From Rubrivivax gelatinosus (lineage in GTDB: Bacteria > Pseudomonadota > Gammaproteobacteria > Burkholderiales > Burkholderiaceae_C), in the NCBI RefSeq assembly GCF_016583785.1, contig NZ_NRRU01000041.1:1-44509 (forward strand): a stretch of DNA of 44,509 nt, in the 5' to 3' direction. Of the stretch, positions 7,888-15,528 are shown one piece after another; positions within the stretch are counted from its first letter, which is position 1, and every line of letters begins with the position of its first letter. The translations under genes and the position numbers were made by a program. The notes under the pieces were generated by a model that made no database searches, had not been told where the DNA came from, and saw nothing but the letters and a program-made list of their open reading frames with translations.

Positions 7888-8766
7888 TCAGGGCAGCGCG
7901 GTCTCGCCGGTGACGACCAGCGAGCGCAGGTCCTGCCCCCAGCCGAGCAGGCGCTCGCGCGCCTTGGCACGCTGTGCCGCTGTGGCCGCGTTGTGCACCC
8001 GCGCGGCGAAGCGGCAGTTGTAGTCGTCCAGCTTCAGCATCAGCTCGCGGTAGCCGGCGTCGGCCGACCGTTCGCTGCGTGCGGCCAGCGCCCGCAGCGC
8101 CGGCAGCGTCTGGGCGGCGTCGGCACGTTCGGCGACCAGCCGGCGCAGGGTCTGCACGACCTCGCGCTGGCGGCGGTCGCGTTCGGCCACCCAGGCCTCG
8201 GCGTCGAAAGGTGACTCGGCGACGAGTTCGGCGACCAGCGCACGCTGCGCGCCGTCCAGCCGCCCGTAGAGCTGCTCGATGCGGTCGGTCGCACGTTCGA
8301 CCGAGGCTTCGCGGCGCTTGGCCGGGTCGCTCTGCAGGTACTCGTCGCGCATGTCGGCCAGGCGTTTGGTGAAACGCTGCTCGAGGTGCTGCAGCTGCGC
8401 CTCGCGCAGCCCGGCGACCAGCGGTGCGCCTTCCTGCAGCGCGCGGTCGACCGCGGGCTCCGAGGCTTCGCGAAACCGTGCGCTCCAGCGGCAGACCTGG
8501 TCCGGCGTCGTCGGCTGCAGCGCCGCCGTGCCGGCTTCGGCCAGCAGCGTGGCGTAGGTGGGCAGTTCGCTGTGCCGATGCCAGTCGAACCAGCGCCCGA
8601 TCGCGGCCCGCACCGCCGGCTCCTGTTGCGAGCTGAAGTCGAAGTAGCCGTCGAGCCACCACCACGCGAGCCGGGGGCCGTTGGCGTAGCCCAGGCGCAG
8701 CGTGCTGCAGCCGGCCAGCACCAGCACGGCCGCGATAATTGCCACTTTCAGCAGGGACCGTCTCAT
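7888..8766 (-). CDS. DUF6279 family lipoprotein
   Basis: The product has 292 residues. A classic lipoprotein signal (MRRSLLKVAIIAAVLVLAGC, Cys20) is followed by STLRLGYANGPRLAWWWLDGYFDF, the opening typical of DUF6279 proteins of beta- and gammaproteobacteria. The rest is highly charged and helical, rich in Arg, Glu and Ala, with no catalytic motif I can recognise. The location is probably the periplasmic face of the outer membrane. The start at 8766 shares two bases with the divergent glmU start. The next in-frame candidate downstream would cut away the basic head of the signal peptide, so I keep this start. The function is unknown. Confidence 0.82.
   Translation of the reverse strand: MRRSLLKVAIIAAVLVLAGCSTLRLGYANGPRLAWWWLDGYFDFSSQQEPAVRAAIGRWFDWHRHSELPTYATLLAEAGTAALQPTTPDQVCRWSARFREASEPAVDRALQEGAPLVAGLREAQLQHLEQRFTKRLADMRDEYLQSDPAKRREASVERATDRIEQLYGRLDGAQRALVAELVAESPFDAEAWVAERDRRQREVVQTLRRLVAERADAAQTLPALRALAARSERSADAGYRELMLKLDDYNCRFAARVHNAATAAQRAKARERLLGWGQDLRSLVVTGETALP
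8753..8757 (+). promoter_or_regulatory. Ribosome binding site of glmU, inside the opposite gene
   Basis: AGGGA lies 7 bases before the glmU ATG at 8765. It lies within the coding sequence of the divergent DUF6279 gene, so this stretch serves both strands. Confidence 0.6.
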
Positions 8767-10138
8767 GGCATTGAACGTCGTCGTGATGGCCGCGGGCAAA
8801 GGCACGCGGATGAAGTCGGCGCGCGCGAAGGTGCTGCACCGCCTGGGCGGCTGCAGCCTATTGCAGCATGTACTGGATGCCGCCACGCCGCTGGGGGCCA
8901 AGCGCAGCATCGTCGTCACCGGCCACGGCGCCGAGCAGGTGGAAGCGGCCGCGGCCGCCAGCGGCGCGGTGTTCGTGCGCCAGCAGCCGCAGCTGGGCAC
9001 TGGCCACGCGGTGCAGCAGACGGTGCCGGCCCTCGACGACGCCGCCGAGACGACGCTGATCCTCAACGGTGACGTGCCGCTGATCCGCACCGAGACCGCC
9101 GCCGCGCTGGCTGCGGCCTGCGGCGGCGAGCGCCTGGCGCTGCTGACCGTCGAACTCGCCGACCCGAGCGGCTACGGCCGCATCGTGCGCGACCCGGCGG
9201 GCCATGTCACCGGCATCGTCGAGCACAAGGATGCGAGCGCCGAACAGCGCCTGATCCGCGAGGTCTACACCGGCATGATGGCGGCGCCGACGGCGCGGCT
9301 CAAACGCTGGGTGATGGCGCTCGCCGACGACAACGCCCAGCGCGAGTACTACCTGACCGACATCGTCGGCATGGCGGTGGCCGAAGGCGTGGCCGTGGTC
9401 GCCGCGGCGGCCTCGGGCGAGACCGAGGTGCTGGGCGTCAACAGCCCGGCGCAGCTCGCCGACCTGGAACGCCGCCTGCAGCGCCAGCGCGCCGAGTCGC
9501 TGATGACCGCCGGTGTGCGCCTGGCCGACCCGGCGCGTTTCGACCAGCGCGGCACGCTGGAGTGCGGCCAGGACGTCGAGATCGACGTCAACTGCGTCTT
9601 CGAAGGCCGGGTGGTGCTGGGCGACGGCGTCTCGATCGGCGCCAACTGCGTGGTCCGCGACGCCGAGATCGGCGCCGGCGCGGTGCTGCACCCCTTCACC
9701 CACGTCGAAGGCGCGACCGTCGGCGCCGGCGCCCTGGTCGGCCCGTTCGCGCGCCTGCGCCCGGGCGCCGAGCTCGGCCGCGAGGTGCACATCGGCAATT
9801 TCGTCGAGGTGAAGAACTCCACGCTTGCCGACGGCGCCAAGGCCAACCACCTGGCCTACCTCGGCGACGCGACGGTCGGCCCGCGTGTCAACTACGGTGC
9901 CGGCAGCATCACCGCCAACTACGACGGCGCGAACAAACATCGCACCGTGATCGGCGCCGACGTGCACGTGGGCTCGAACTGCGTGCTGGTCGCCCCGGTG
10001 ACGATCGGCGAAGGCGCGACCATCGGCGCCGGCTCGACCATCGGCAAGGACGCGCCGGCCGGCCAGCTCACCGTCGCGCGCGCGCGCCAGGCCAGCCTCT
10101 CGGGCTGGCAGCGGCCGAAGAAGAAGCCCAAGGGCTGA
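8765..10138 (+). CDS. glmU: Bifunctional UDP-GlcNAc diphosphorylase / glucosamine-1-phosphate N-acetyltransferase
   Basis: GlmU acetylates glucosamine-1-phosphate and then joins it to UTP, giving UDP-GlcNAc for peptidoglycan and LPS. The 457-residue protein matches E. coli GlmU (456). The N-terminal uridyltransferase domain begins NVVVMAAGKGTRMKSARAKVLH, with the GxGTRM nucleotide loop and its Lys. The C-terminal half is a left-handed beta-helix of hexapeptide repeats (IGANCVVRDAEIGAGAVL and on), with GNFVEVKNS and NYDGANKH active-site segments. Its start overlaps the divergent lipoprotein start by two bases. Confidence 0.97.
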   Translation: MALNVVVMAAGKGTRMKSARAKVLHRLGGCSLLQHVLDAATPLGAKRSIVVTGHGAEQVEAAAAASGAVFVRQQPQLGTGHAVQQTVPALDDAAETTLILNGDVPLIRTETAAALAAACGGERLALLTVELADPSGYGRIVRDPAGHVTGIVEHKDASAEQRLIREVYTGMMAAPTARLKRWVMALADDNAQREYYLTDIVGMAVAEGVAVVAAAASGETEVLGVNSPAQLADLERRLQRQRAESLMTAGVRLADPARFDQRGTLECGQDVEIDVNCVFEGRVVLGDGVSIGANCVVRDAEIGAGAVLHPFTHVEGATVGAGALVGPFARLRPGAELGREVHIGNFVEVKNSTLADGAKANHLAYLGDATVGPRVNYGAGSITANYDGANKHRTVIGADVHVGSNCVLVAPVTIGEGATIGAGSTIGKDAPAGQLTVARARQASLSGWQRPKKKPKG

Positions 10139-10141
10139 AGC

Positions 10142-10158
10142 CGCGCGCCAGGCGCGCG
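10142..10158. other. Inverted repeat after glmU
   Basis: Two 8-base arms, CGCGCGCC and GGCGCGCG, flank a single A just after the glmU stop. No T-run follows, so this is at best a weak or factor-assisted transcription end; it may be chance in such GC-rich DNA. Confidence 0.35.
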
Positions 10159-10208
10159 CATTGCCCCTGTCCCTTCCGCCCGGCGGCCCGCACCGCCGAG
10201 AGGAGACC

Positions 10209-11660
10209 ATGGACACCGTCGCCGTGGACCGGTTGCAGCTGCAGCAGCTGCTGTTCGAGCAGTCGCCCGACGCGATGGCGCTGTTCGGCGCTGATGGCCG
10301 CGTGCTGCTGTGGAACGCGGGTGCCGAAGCCTTGTACGGCTACCCCGCCGAGGTCGCGATCGGCAGCCTGTGGGACGAGCTGGTGGTGCCGCCGGGCGCC
10401 AACGGCGAAGAGGAGTCGCGCCGCCGGCGGGCACGCGACGGCGGCGTCACGGCGCGCGCCGTGCTGCGCCGGCGCCAGGACGGCGCGCTGGTGCATGCCG
10501 ACAGCGCGCTGCGCGCGGTGTTCGGTCCCGACGGCAGTCTGCGCGCCTACGCGGTCTCGGAGCGCGACATCACCGCGCTGACGATCGCACGCGACACCCG
10601 GCTGCTGGAGGAGCGCTACCGCGACCTGCTGGAGTCGGTGCCGGACGCGATCGTGATCGCCAACGACATCGGCCGCATCGTGCTGTTCAACGGCCAGGCC
10701 GAGTCGATGTTCGGCTGCACGCGCGCGCAGCTGATCGGCGAGCCGATCGAGACGCTGCTGCCCTCGCGTTTCGGCGCCACCCACGTCGCGCACCGGCTGC
10801 GTTTTCGCGCCCGGCCGCAGGTGCGCCAGATGGGCGCCGGCCTCGAGCTGTACGGGCGCCGGCACGACGGGCGCGAGTTCCCGGTCGAGATCAGCCTGAG
10901 CCCGCTGGACGTCGGCGACGGCCACTACGTGATGAGCGCGATCCGCGACACCTCGCGCCAGCGCCAGTTCGAGCAGGCGCTGCAGGACAAGAACATCGAG
11001 CTCACCGTCGCCAACCAGGCCAAGGACCGCTTCCTCTCGACGATGAGCCACGAGCTGCGCACGCCGCTGAACGCGATCCTCGGCTTCTCGGGGCTGCTGC
11101 TGATGCAGCAGGCAGGTGCGCTGAGCGGCGAGCAGCGGCACCAGCTGGCCATCGTGCGCCAGAGCGGCGAGCAGTTGCTGGCGCTGATCGAGCAGTTGCT
11201 GGCGCTGGCGCAGCTGCAGTCGGGTGCGCCGCAGCTGGCGCCCGAGCCGCTGGACCTCGCGGCGCTGCTGCCGCTGCTGCAGGCCTCGCTTGCGCCGCTG
11301 GCCGATCACGCCGGCCGGCGCCTGGTGCTGGAGCTGCCGGCCGGGCCGGTGGTGCTGGTCGCCGACCGCCACGCGCTGCAGCAGCTGTTGCGCACGCTGG
11401 TGCTGCAGGCGCTGCGCGAGCGCGGTGGCGACCTGCGGCTGGCGCTGCGGCAGACGGCCGGCGGCGTCGAGCTGTGCATCGGCGAAACCGTGGCGGCGGT
11501 GCCCGAGACCGACCTGCCCTGCACCACCAATGCCCAGGACGGCGCGGGCCTGGCGATCGAACTCGCCGGCCGCCTGGCCAGCGTCACCGGCGCCCGTCTG
11601 ACCTGCGCCCGCGCCGGCAGCGACGCACGCTTCACGCTGCGCTGGGAAAACGCCGCCTGA
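10209..11660 (+). CDS. PAS-PAS sensor histidine kinase with degenerate ATPase domain
   Basis: The product has 483 residues and no membrane segment, so it is probably cytosolic. Two PAS domains (about residues 8-125 and 135-255) are followed by a HisKA dimerisation domain whose H-box FLSTMSHELRTPLNAI carries His281. The region that should be HATPase_c is present but worn: the N-box (DRHALQQLLRTLVLQALRE, from residue 386) lacks the ATP/Mg-binding Asn, no DxGxG motif is seen, and only a G2-like DGAGLAIELAGRL remains. It may therefore be unable to phosphorylate itself. GAGGAG upstream supports ATG 10209 over an earlier in-frame start at 10161. No response regulator lies nearby. The signal sensed is unknown. 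Confidence 0.82.
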   Translation: MDTVAVDRLQLQQLLFEQSPDAMALFGADGRVLLWNAGAEALYGYPAEVAIGSLWDELVVPPGANGEEESRRRRARDGGVTARAVLRRRQDGALVHADSALRAVFGPDGSLRAYAVSERDITALTIARDTRLLEERYRDLLESVPDAIVIANDIGRIVLFNGQAESMFGCTRAQLIGEPIETLLPSRFGATHVAHRLRFRARPQVRQMGAGLELYGRRHDGREFPVEISLSPLDVGDGHYVMSAIRDTSRQRQFEQALQDKNIELTVANQAKDRFLSTMSHELRTPLNAILGFSGLLLMQQAGALSGEQRHQLAIVRQSGEQLLALIEQLLALAQLQSGAPQLAPEPLDLAALLPLLQASLAPLADHAGRRLVLELPAGPVVLVADRHALQQLLRTLVLQALRERGGDLRLALRQTAGGVELCIGETVAAVPETDLPCTTNAQDGAGLAIELAGRLASVTGARLTCARAGSDARFTLRWENAA

Positions 11661-12521
11661 TCAGCTGGCGCGTTCGGCCACCGAGGCCGCCAGGCACAGG
11701 TCGTCCCAGGCGCGCGCCTTGTCGGGCAGGTTGCGCAGCAGATAGGCCGGGTGATAGGTGACGACCAGCGGCACGCCCTGGTAGCGGTGCACACGCCCGC
11801 GCAGCTTGCCGATGGGCTCGCTGCTGCGCAGTAGCGCCTGGACCGCGAAGCGCCCCATCGCCAGGATGATGCGGGGCCGCACGAGTTCGATCTGGCGCAC
11901 GAGGAAGGGCTCGCAGCGCTGCAGCTCCTCGGGTGCCGGGTTGCGGTTGCGCGGCGGCCGGCACTTCAGCGTGTTGGCGATGTAGACCCGCTGCGCGGCC
12001 TCGCCGTCGGCCGCACGCGACAGCGCCAGCGCGCGCAGCATCGCGTCCAGCAGCTGCCCGGCCGGGCCGACGAAGGGTTCGCCGCGCAGGTCCTCCTGCT
12101 CGCCCGGCGCCTCGCCGACGATCATCCAGTGAGCCTGCGGGTGGCCGACGCCGAACACGGTCTGCGTGCGGCTCTGCGACAGCGTGCAGGCGCTGCAGGC
12201 CGCGACCGCGTCGCGCAGCGCGGGCCAGTCCAGGCCGGCCGCGGAGCCGGCGTCGGCGGCGGGCGCCGCGGCCACGGCCGGTGCGCGTACCGGCGCGGCT
12301 TCGGCGCGCGCCGGTTGAGCGCGCGCGGCTGCGGCCGGCGCCTCGACGGCGGCAGGCGACGCTGCGGCCACCGGGAGCGGTTCGCGGCGCAGCTGGGCCG
12401 CGGGCTCGACCGGAACCGGCTCGGCCGGGGTCTCGGCCTCGGCCGGGGCGTCGGCGGCTGGCTGCCACAGGCGCACGCCGATCGTGCGCAGCATCGCGAC
12501 CTGGCGTTCAGACCAGGCCAT
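11661..12521 (-). CDS. Uracil-DNA glycosylase, family 4 (Fe-S type)
   Basis: Family 4 enzymes excise uracil from DNA. In this 286-residue protein the catalytic motif GEAPGEQED starts at residue 136 and the HPAYLL motif at 257. Cys109, Cys112, Cys187 and Cys203 fit the four [4Fe-4S] ligands. Residues about 22-96 form a long Ala/Pro-rich, low-complexity insert between a short conserved N-terminal helix (WSERQVAMLRTIGVRLW) and the catalytic domain. AGGAGG 6 bases upstream favours ATG 12521 over the adjacent GTG 12524. The gene start overlaps the end of rimI by 14 bases. The stop codon abuts the convergent kinase stop with no base between. Confidence 0.9.
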   Translation of the reverse strand: MAWSERQVAMLRTIGVRLWQPAADAPAEAETPAEPVPVEPAAQLRREPLPVAAASPAAVEAPAAAARAQPARAEAAPVRAPAVAAAPAADAGSAAGLDWPALRDAVAACSACTLSQSRTQTVFGVGHPQAHWMIVGEAPGEQEDLRGEPFVGPAGQLLDAMLRALALSRAADGEAAQRVYIANTLKCRPPRNRNPAPEELQRCEPFLVRQIELVRPRIILAMGRFAVQALLRSSEPIGKLRGRVHRYQGVPLVVTYHPAYLLRNLPDKARAWDDLCLAASVAERAS

Positions 12522-12978
12522 CACGCGCCTCCTGCGGCACCCGCCGGTTCATCACGATCGCATCCTCGCGCCCCTGGTGCGCCGGGTAGTAGCCGCGGCG
12601 CCGGCCGACGGGCTGGAAGCCGCGGCGCAGGTAGACCGCGATCGCACGTTCGTTGCTGGCGCGCACCTCGAGCCACAGCATCGGCAGCGCGAGCTCGCGG
12701 CAGCGGGCATCGAGCGCGTCCAACAGGCGCACGCCCAGGCCCTGGCGCTGGCGCGCTACGGCGACGGTGACGTTGAGCAGGTGCATCTCGTCGACGCCGA
12801 CCATCGCCAGGTAGTAGCCGACGACGGCGCCGCCGCCCTCCAGCACCCAGGCCTCGTATCCCGCAGCGAGCGAGTCGACGAAGTTGCCGCGTGTCCAGGG
12901 GAAGGGGTAGGCGCCGGCCTCGATCGCGACGACGGCGTCGAGGTCGGCGAGTGTCATGGTCCGCAGCGCCGCGCTCAC
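12508..12978 (-). CDS. rimI: [Ribosomal protein S18]-alanine N-acetyltransferase
   Basis: RimI is a GNAT-fold enzyme that acetylates the N-terminal Ala of ribosomal protein S18 with acetyl-CoA. The 156-residue protein shows the acceptor-side AIEAGAYPFPWTRGNFVDSL, the acetyl-CoA loop VAVARQRQGLGVRLLDAL (Q/RxxGxG/A) and WLEVRASNERAIAVYLRRGF with the catalytic region. The start is GTG 12978, overlapping the tsaB stop (GTGA), with GGAGG 7 bases upstream; an ATG at 12957 would trim 7 residues. The tsaB-rimI-UDG order is common in proteobacteria. Confidence 0.92.
   Translation of the reverse strand: MSAALRTMTLADLDAVVAIEAGAYPFPWTRGNFVDSLAAGYEAWVLEGGGAVVGYYLAMVGVDEMHLLNVTVAVARQRQGLGVRLLDALDARCRELALPMLWLEVRASNERAIAVYLRRGFQPVGRRRGYYPAHQGREDAIVMNRRVPQEARDGLV
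12528..12533 (-). promoter_or_regulatory. Ribosome binding site of the UDG gene inside rimI
   Basis: A perfect AGGAGG (minus strand) lies 6 bases before ATG 12521 and inside the 3' end of rimI. It decides between the adjacent GTG and ATG in favour of ATG. Confidence 0.7.
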
Positions 12979-13763
12979 CGCGGCGCCTCCGCGGCGGCGT
13001 CGCGGGCGGCACGCACGGCTTCGCGTTCACGCGTCGTCAGTGCGACCTTGTCGCGCAGATACAGCGGCAGCGCCAGCGCCGCGTCCACGCCCTCGCCGGC
13101 CGCGTGCGCGGCCTGCGCCAGGCGCAGCAGCGCGGCGGCGCGCTCGTGTTCGGTCGGCACGCGCGCCCGCTGCGGAGCCAGCCCCAGGCGCTCGCCGAAG
13201 GCCGCGAGCGCCGACCCGGCGACCGCGCCCGGCCCGTCCGCGGCCATCGCCGCGAAGGCCTCCAGCGTGTACAGCGCCGGCGCGGCCAGCTCCTGCCAGC
13301 GGCCCTCGGTCCAGCGGTAGCGGCCGGCGTAGACCTCTTCCATGCGCGCGTCCATCGCGACGTCGACCTCGAACGCGGCGTCCTGCGGCGCGCGCTGGAT
13401 GCGTGCGTCCTCGGCGACGATCAGCAGGCTGCCCAGCGGCAGCACCGGGCAGCCCAGGCCGAAGGCCAGGCCCTGGGCCACGGCGCAGCTGGTGCGCAGC
13501 CCGGTGAAGGCGCCGGGGCCGCGGCCGAAGGCGATCGCGTCCAGGTCCGCGAGGGCCATGCCGGCCCGGGCCAGCAGCGCGTGCACGCAGGGCAGCAGCG
13601 CGGCCGAGGCGAGCGCGCCGCCGGGTTCGTCGGCGGTCCAGGCGCCGTGCGGCGCGACGAGCGCGACCGCCATCCGTTCGGTGGAGGTGTCGAAGGCGAG
13701 CAGTCGCGCCGTCTCGTGGCTCGCGCGCGCTGCAGCGCCGCGCGGGGGGGACGGATGGGGCAT
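12975..13763 (-). CDS. tsaB: tRNA threonylcarbamoyladenosine biosynthesis protein TsaB
   Basis: TsaB is the partner of TsaD in transferring threonylcarbamoyl to A37 of ANN-decoding tRNAs. The 262-residue protein has the family pattern LLAFDTSTERMAVAL near residue 20, LDAIAFGRGPGAFTGLR around residue 75, and MDARMEEVYAGRYRW. It contains an actin-like ASKHA fold but no complete kinase site, as in other TsaB. The first 15-20 residues (Pro/Ala/Arg-rich) are longer than usual, and no better start is evident. It heads the tsaB-rimI-UDG operon; 32 bases separate it from divergent dacB. Confidence 0.94.
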   Translation of the reverse strand: MPHPSPPRGAAARASHETARLLAFDTSTERMAVALVAPHGAWTADEPGGALASAALLPCVHALLARAGMALADLDAIAFGRGPGAFTGLRTSCAVAQGLAFGLGCPVLPLGSLLIVAEDARIQRAPQDAAFEVDVAMDARMEEVYAGRYRWTEGRWQELAAPALYTLEAFAAMAADGPGAVAGSALAAFGERLGLAPQRARVPTEHERAAALLRLAQAAHAAGEGVDAALALPLYLRDKVALTTREREAVRAARDAAAEAPR

Positions 13764-13795
13764 CGGGCGAGTTTAGCCGTGCGATCATCGCCCGC

Positions 13796-15217
13796 ATGAC
13801 CCTGCCGCGTGCCCTCGCCTGCGCCGTGCTCGCGGCCGCTGCCGCCAGCGCGACGGCCCAGGCGCTGCCGCCCGAGGCGCTGGCGGCGCTGCGCCGCGCC
13901 GAGGTGCCGGCCACGGCGCTGGCCGTCGTCGTGCGCGAGCTGCCGGCGGGGCCGACGCGCCTGGCCTGGCAGGGCGACCTGGCGCTGAACCCGGCCTCGG
14001 TGACCAAGCTGCTGACGACGCTGGCGGCGCTCGAGCGCCTGGGGCCGGGCTGGACCTGGACGACACCGGTCTGGCTGCAGGGCCAGATCCACGACGGCGT
14101 GCTCGACGGCACGCTGGTGATCCAGGGCCGCGGTGACCCGCAGCTGACGGCCGAGCGGCTGCGCACCGCGCTGCGCCGCGTCTGGCAGCTCGGCGTGCAC
14201 GAGATCCGCGGCGACATCGTGCTCGACGGCTCGGCCTTCGCGCCGGCGCAGGCCGAGCCGGGCGACTTCGACGGCGAGAGCACGCGGCCCTACAACGTGC
14301 AACCAGCGGCGCTGCTGCCGAACTTCCGCTCGGTCGGCTACAGCTTCGTGCCCGACCCCGGCGCCGGCGTCGCACGCGTGCTGGTCGACCCGCCGCTGGC
14401 GCGCACCGCGATTCAGGCGACGGTGCCGCTGGACACCGGGCCTTGCGTCGACTGGCGCAGCGCGCTGAAGGCGAGCTTCGGCGCCGAGGTGCGTTTCGCC
14501 GGCCGCTACCCGGTGGGCTGCGGCGAACTCGCCTGGTACGTCGCCGACCCCGACCCGCAGAGCTACGACGCCCGGCTGCTGGAAGGGCTGTGGGCCGAAC
14601 TCGGCGGCCGCCTGACCGGCCGCGCGCGTGCCGGCCTCGCGCCGCGCGACACGGCACCGAGTTTCGAGCTGCGTTCGCCGCCGCTGGCCGATCTGCTGCG
14701 CGACATGAACAAGCTGAGCCAGAACACGATGGCCGAGCAGATCACGCGCACGCTGGCGCTGCAGCGCCGGCCCGACATCCCCGCCGACGCCGCCGGCGCC
14801 CGCGCCGCACTCGCCGAATGGCTGGACGAGGCGCTCGGCCCGCTGCCCGCCGGCACCGTGCTGGACAACGGGTCGGGGCTGTCGCGCAGCACGCGGCTCA
14901 GCGCCGGGCTGCTGGCGCGCCTGCTCGAGCGCGGCTACGCCAGCCCGTCCATGCCCGAGTTCGTCGCCTCGCTGCCGATCGCCGGCATCGACGGCACGAT
15001 GCGCCGCGCGCGGGCGCTGATGCCCGGACGCGCGCACCTGAAGACCGGCTCGCTGCGCGACGTCGCGGCCCTGGCCGGCTACGTGTTCTCGGACAGCGGC
15101 CGGCGCTACGCCTTCGTCGCGCTGCTGCAGCACCCGAACGCCGCCGCCGCCCGGCCGGCGTTCGACGCGCTGCTGCAGTGGACGGCGCGCGACGCACCCG
15201 GCACCACGACACCATGA
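13796..15217 (+). CDS. dacB: D-alanyl-D-alanine carboxypeptidase/endopeptidase (PBP4 type)
   Basis: This periplasmic class C penicillin-binding protein trims or opens peptide cross-links in peptidoglycan. The 473-residue product has a signal peptide (cleavage expected after Ala-Thr-Ala near residue 21). The three active-site motifs are SxxK as Ser68-Val-Thr-Lys71, SxN as Ser308-Gln-Asn310 and KTG at 416-418. The middle contains the extra domains of PBP4 (IRGDIVLDGSAF). The stop overlaps the SemiSWEET start (ATGA at 15214), so the two are cotranscribed. Confidence 0.95.
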   Translation: MTLPRALACAVLAAAAASATAQALPPEALAALRRAEVPATALAVVVRELPAGPTRLAWQGDLALNPASVTKLLTTLAALERLGPGWTWTTPVWLQGQIHDGVLDGTLVIQGRGDPQLTAERLRTALRRVWQLGVHEIRGDIVLDGSAFAPAQAEPGDFDGESTRPYNVQPAALLPNFRSVGYSFVPDPGAGVARVLVDPPLARTAIQATVPLDTGPCVDWRSALKASFGAEVRFAGRYPVGCGELAWYVADPDPQSYDARLLEGLWAELGGRLTGRARAGLAPRDTAPSFELRSPPLADLLRDMNKLSQNTMAEQITRTLALQRRPDIPADAAGARAALAEWLDEALGPLPAGTVLDNGSGLSRSTRLSAGLLARLLERGYASPSMPEFVASLPIAGIDGTMRRARALMPGRAHLKTGSLRDVAALAGYVFSDSGRRYAFVALLQHPNAAAARPAFDALLQWTARDAPGTTTP

Positions 15218-15528
15218 CGCTTTCGGACCTGCTCGGTTATCTGGCCGCGACGCTGACCACCGCGGCCTTCGTGCCGCAGGCGCTGCTGACGCTGCGCACG
15301 CGCGACGTCAGCGGCATCTCGCTGGGCATGTACGCGGTGTTCACCGCCGGGGTGGCGACGTGGCTGGCCTACGGGCTCGCGCTCGGCGAGTGGCCCATCA
15401 TCGCCGCGAACACGGCGACGCTGGCGCTGGCGGCGACGATCCTCGGGCTGAAGATCTCGATCGAACGCTCGCAGCGCCGCGACGGCCGCGGGCGCGGCCG
15501 TCGCGTGGACGCGGATCAGAAGCTGTAG
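15214..15528 (+). CDS. SemiSWEET-type sugar transporter
   Basis: SemiSWEETs are small three-helix membrane proteins that dimerise to carry sugars down a gradient. This one is 104 residues, with helices at about 5-25, 37-58 and 63-80. The PQ-loop motif in AAFVPQALLTLRTRDVSGIS is at residues 18-37, and the W/N residues of the pocket (ATWLAYG, IIAANTATL) are also present. After helix 3 it has an unusually basic tail (RSQRRDGRGRGRRVDADQ) whose DNA holds a perfect 12-bp inverted repeat. It overlaps dacB at its start and the end of convergent ompW by 13 bases. The substrate is unknown. Confidence 0.88.
   Translation: MTLSDLLGYLAATLTTAAFVPQALLTLRTRDVSGISLGMYAVFTAGVATWLAYGLALGEWPIIAANTATLALAATILGLKISIERSQRRDGRGRGRRVDADQKL
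15478..15505 (-). terminator. Perfect 12-bp inverted repeat, candidate ompW transcription end
   Basis: The arms CGCGACGGCCGC and GCGGCCGTCGCG flank a 4-base loop (GGGC). The hairpin begins 10 bases after the ompW stop codon on the minus strand, while lying inside the coding tail of the SemiSWEET gene on the plus strand. No T-run follows, so intrinsic termination is uncertain. Confidence 0.5.
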
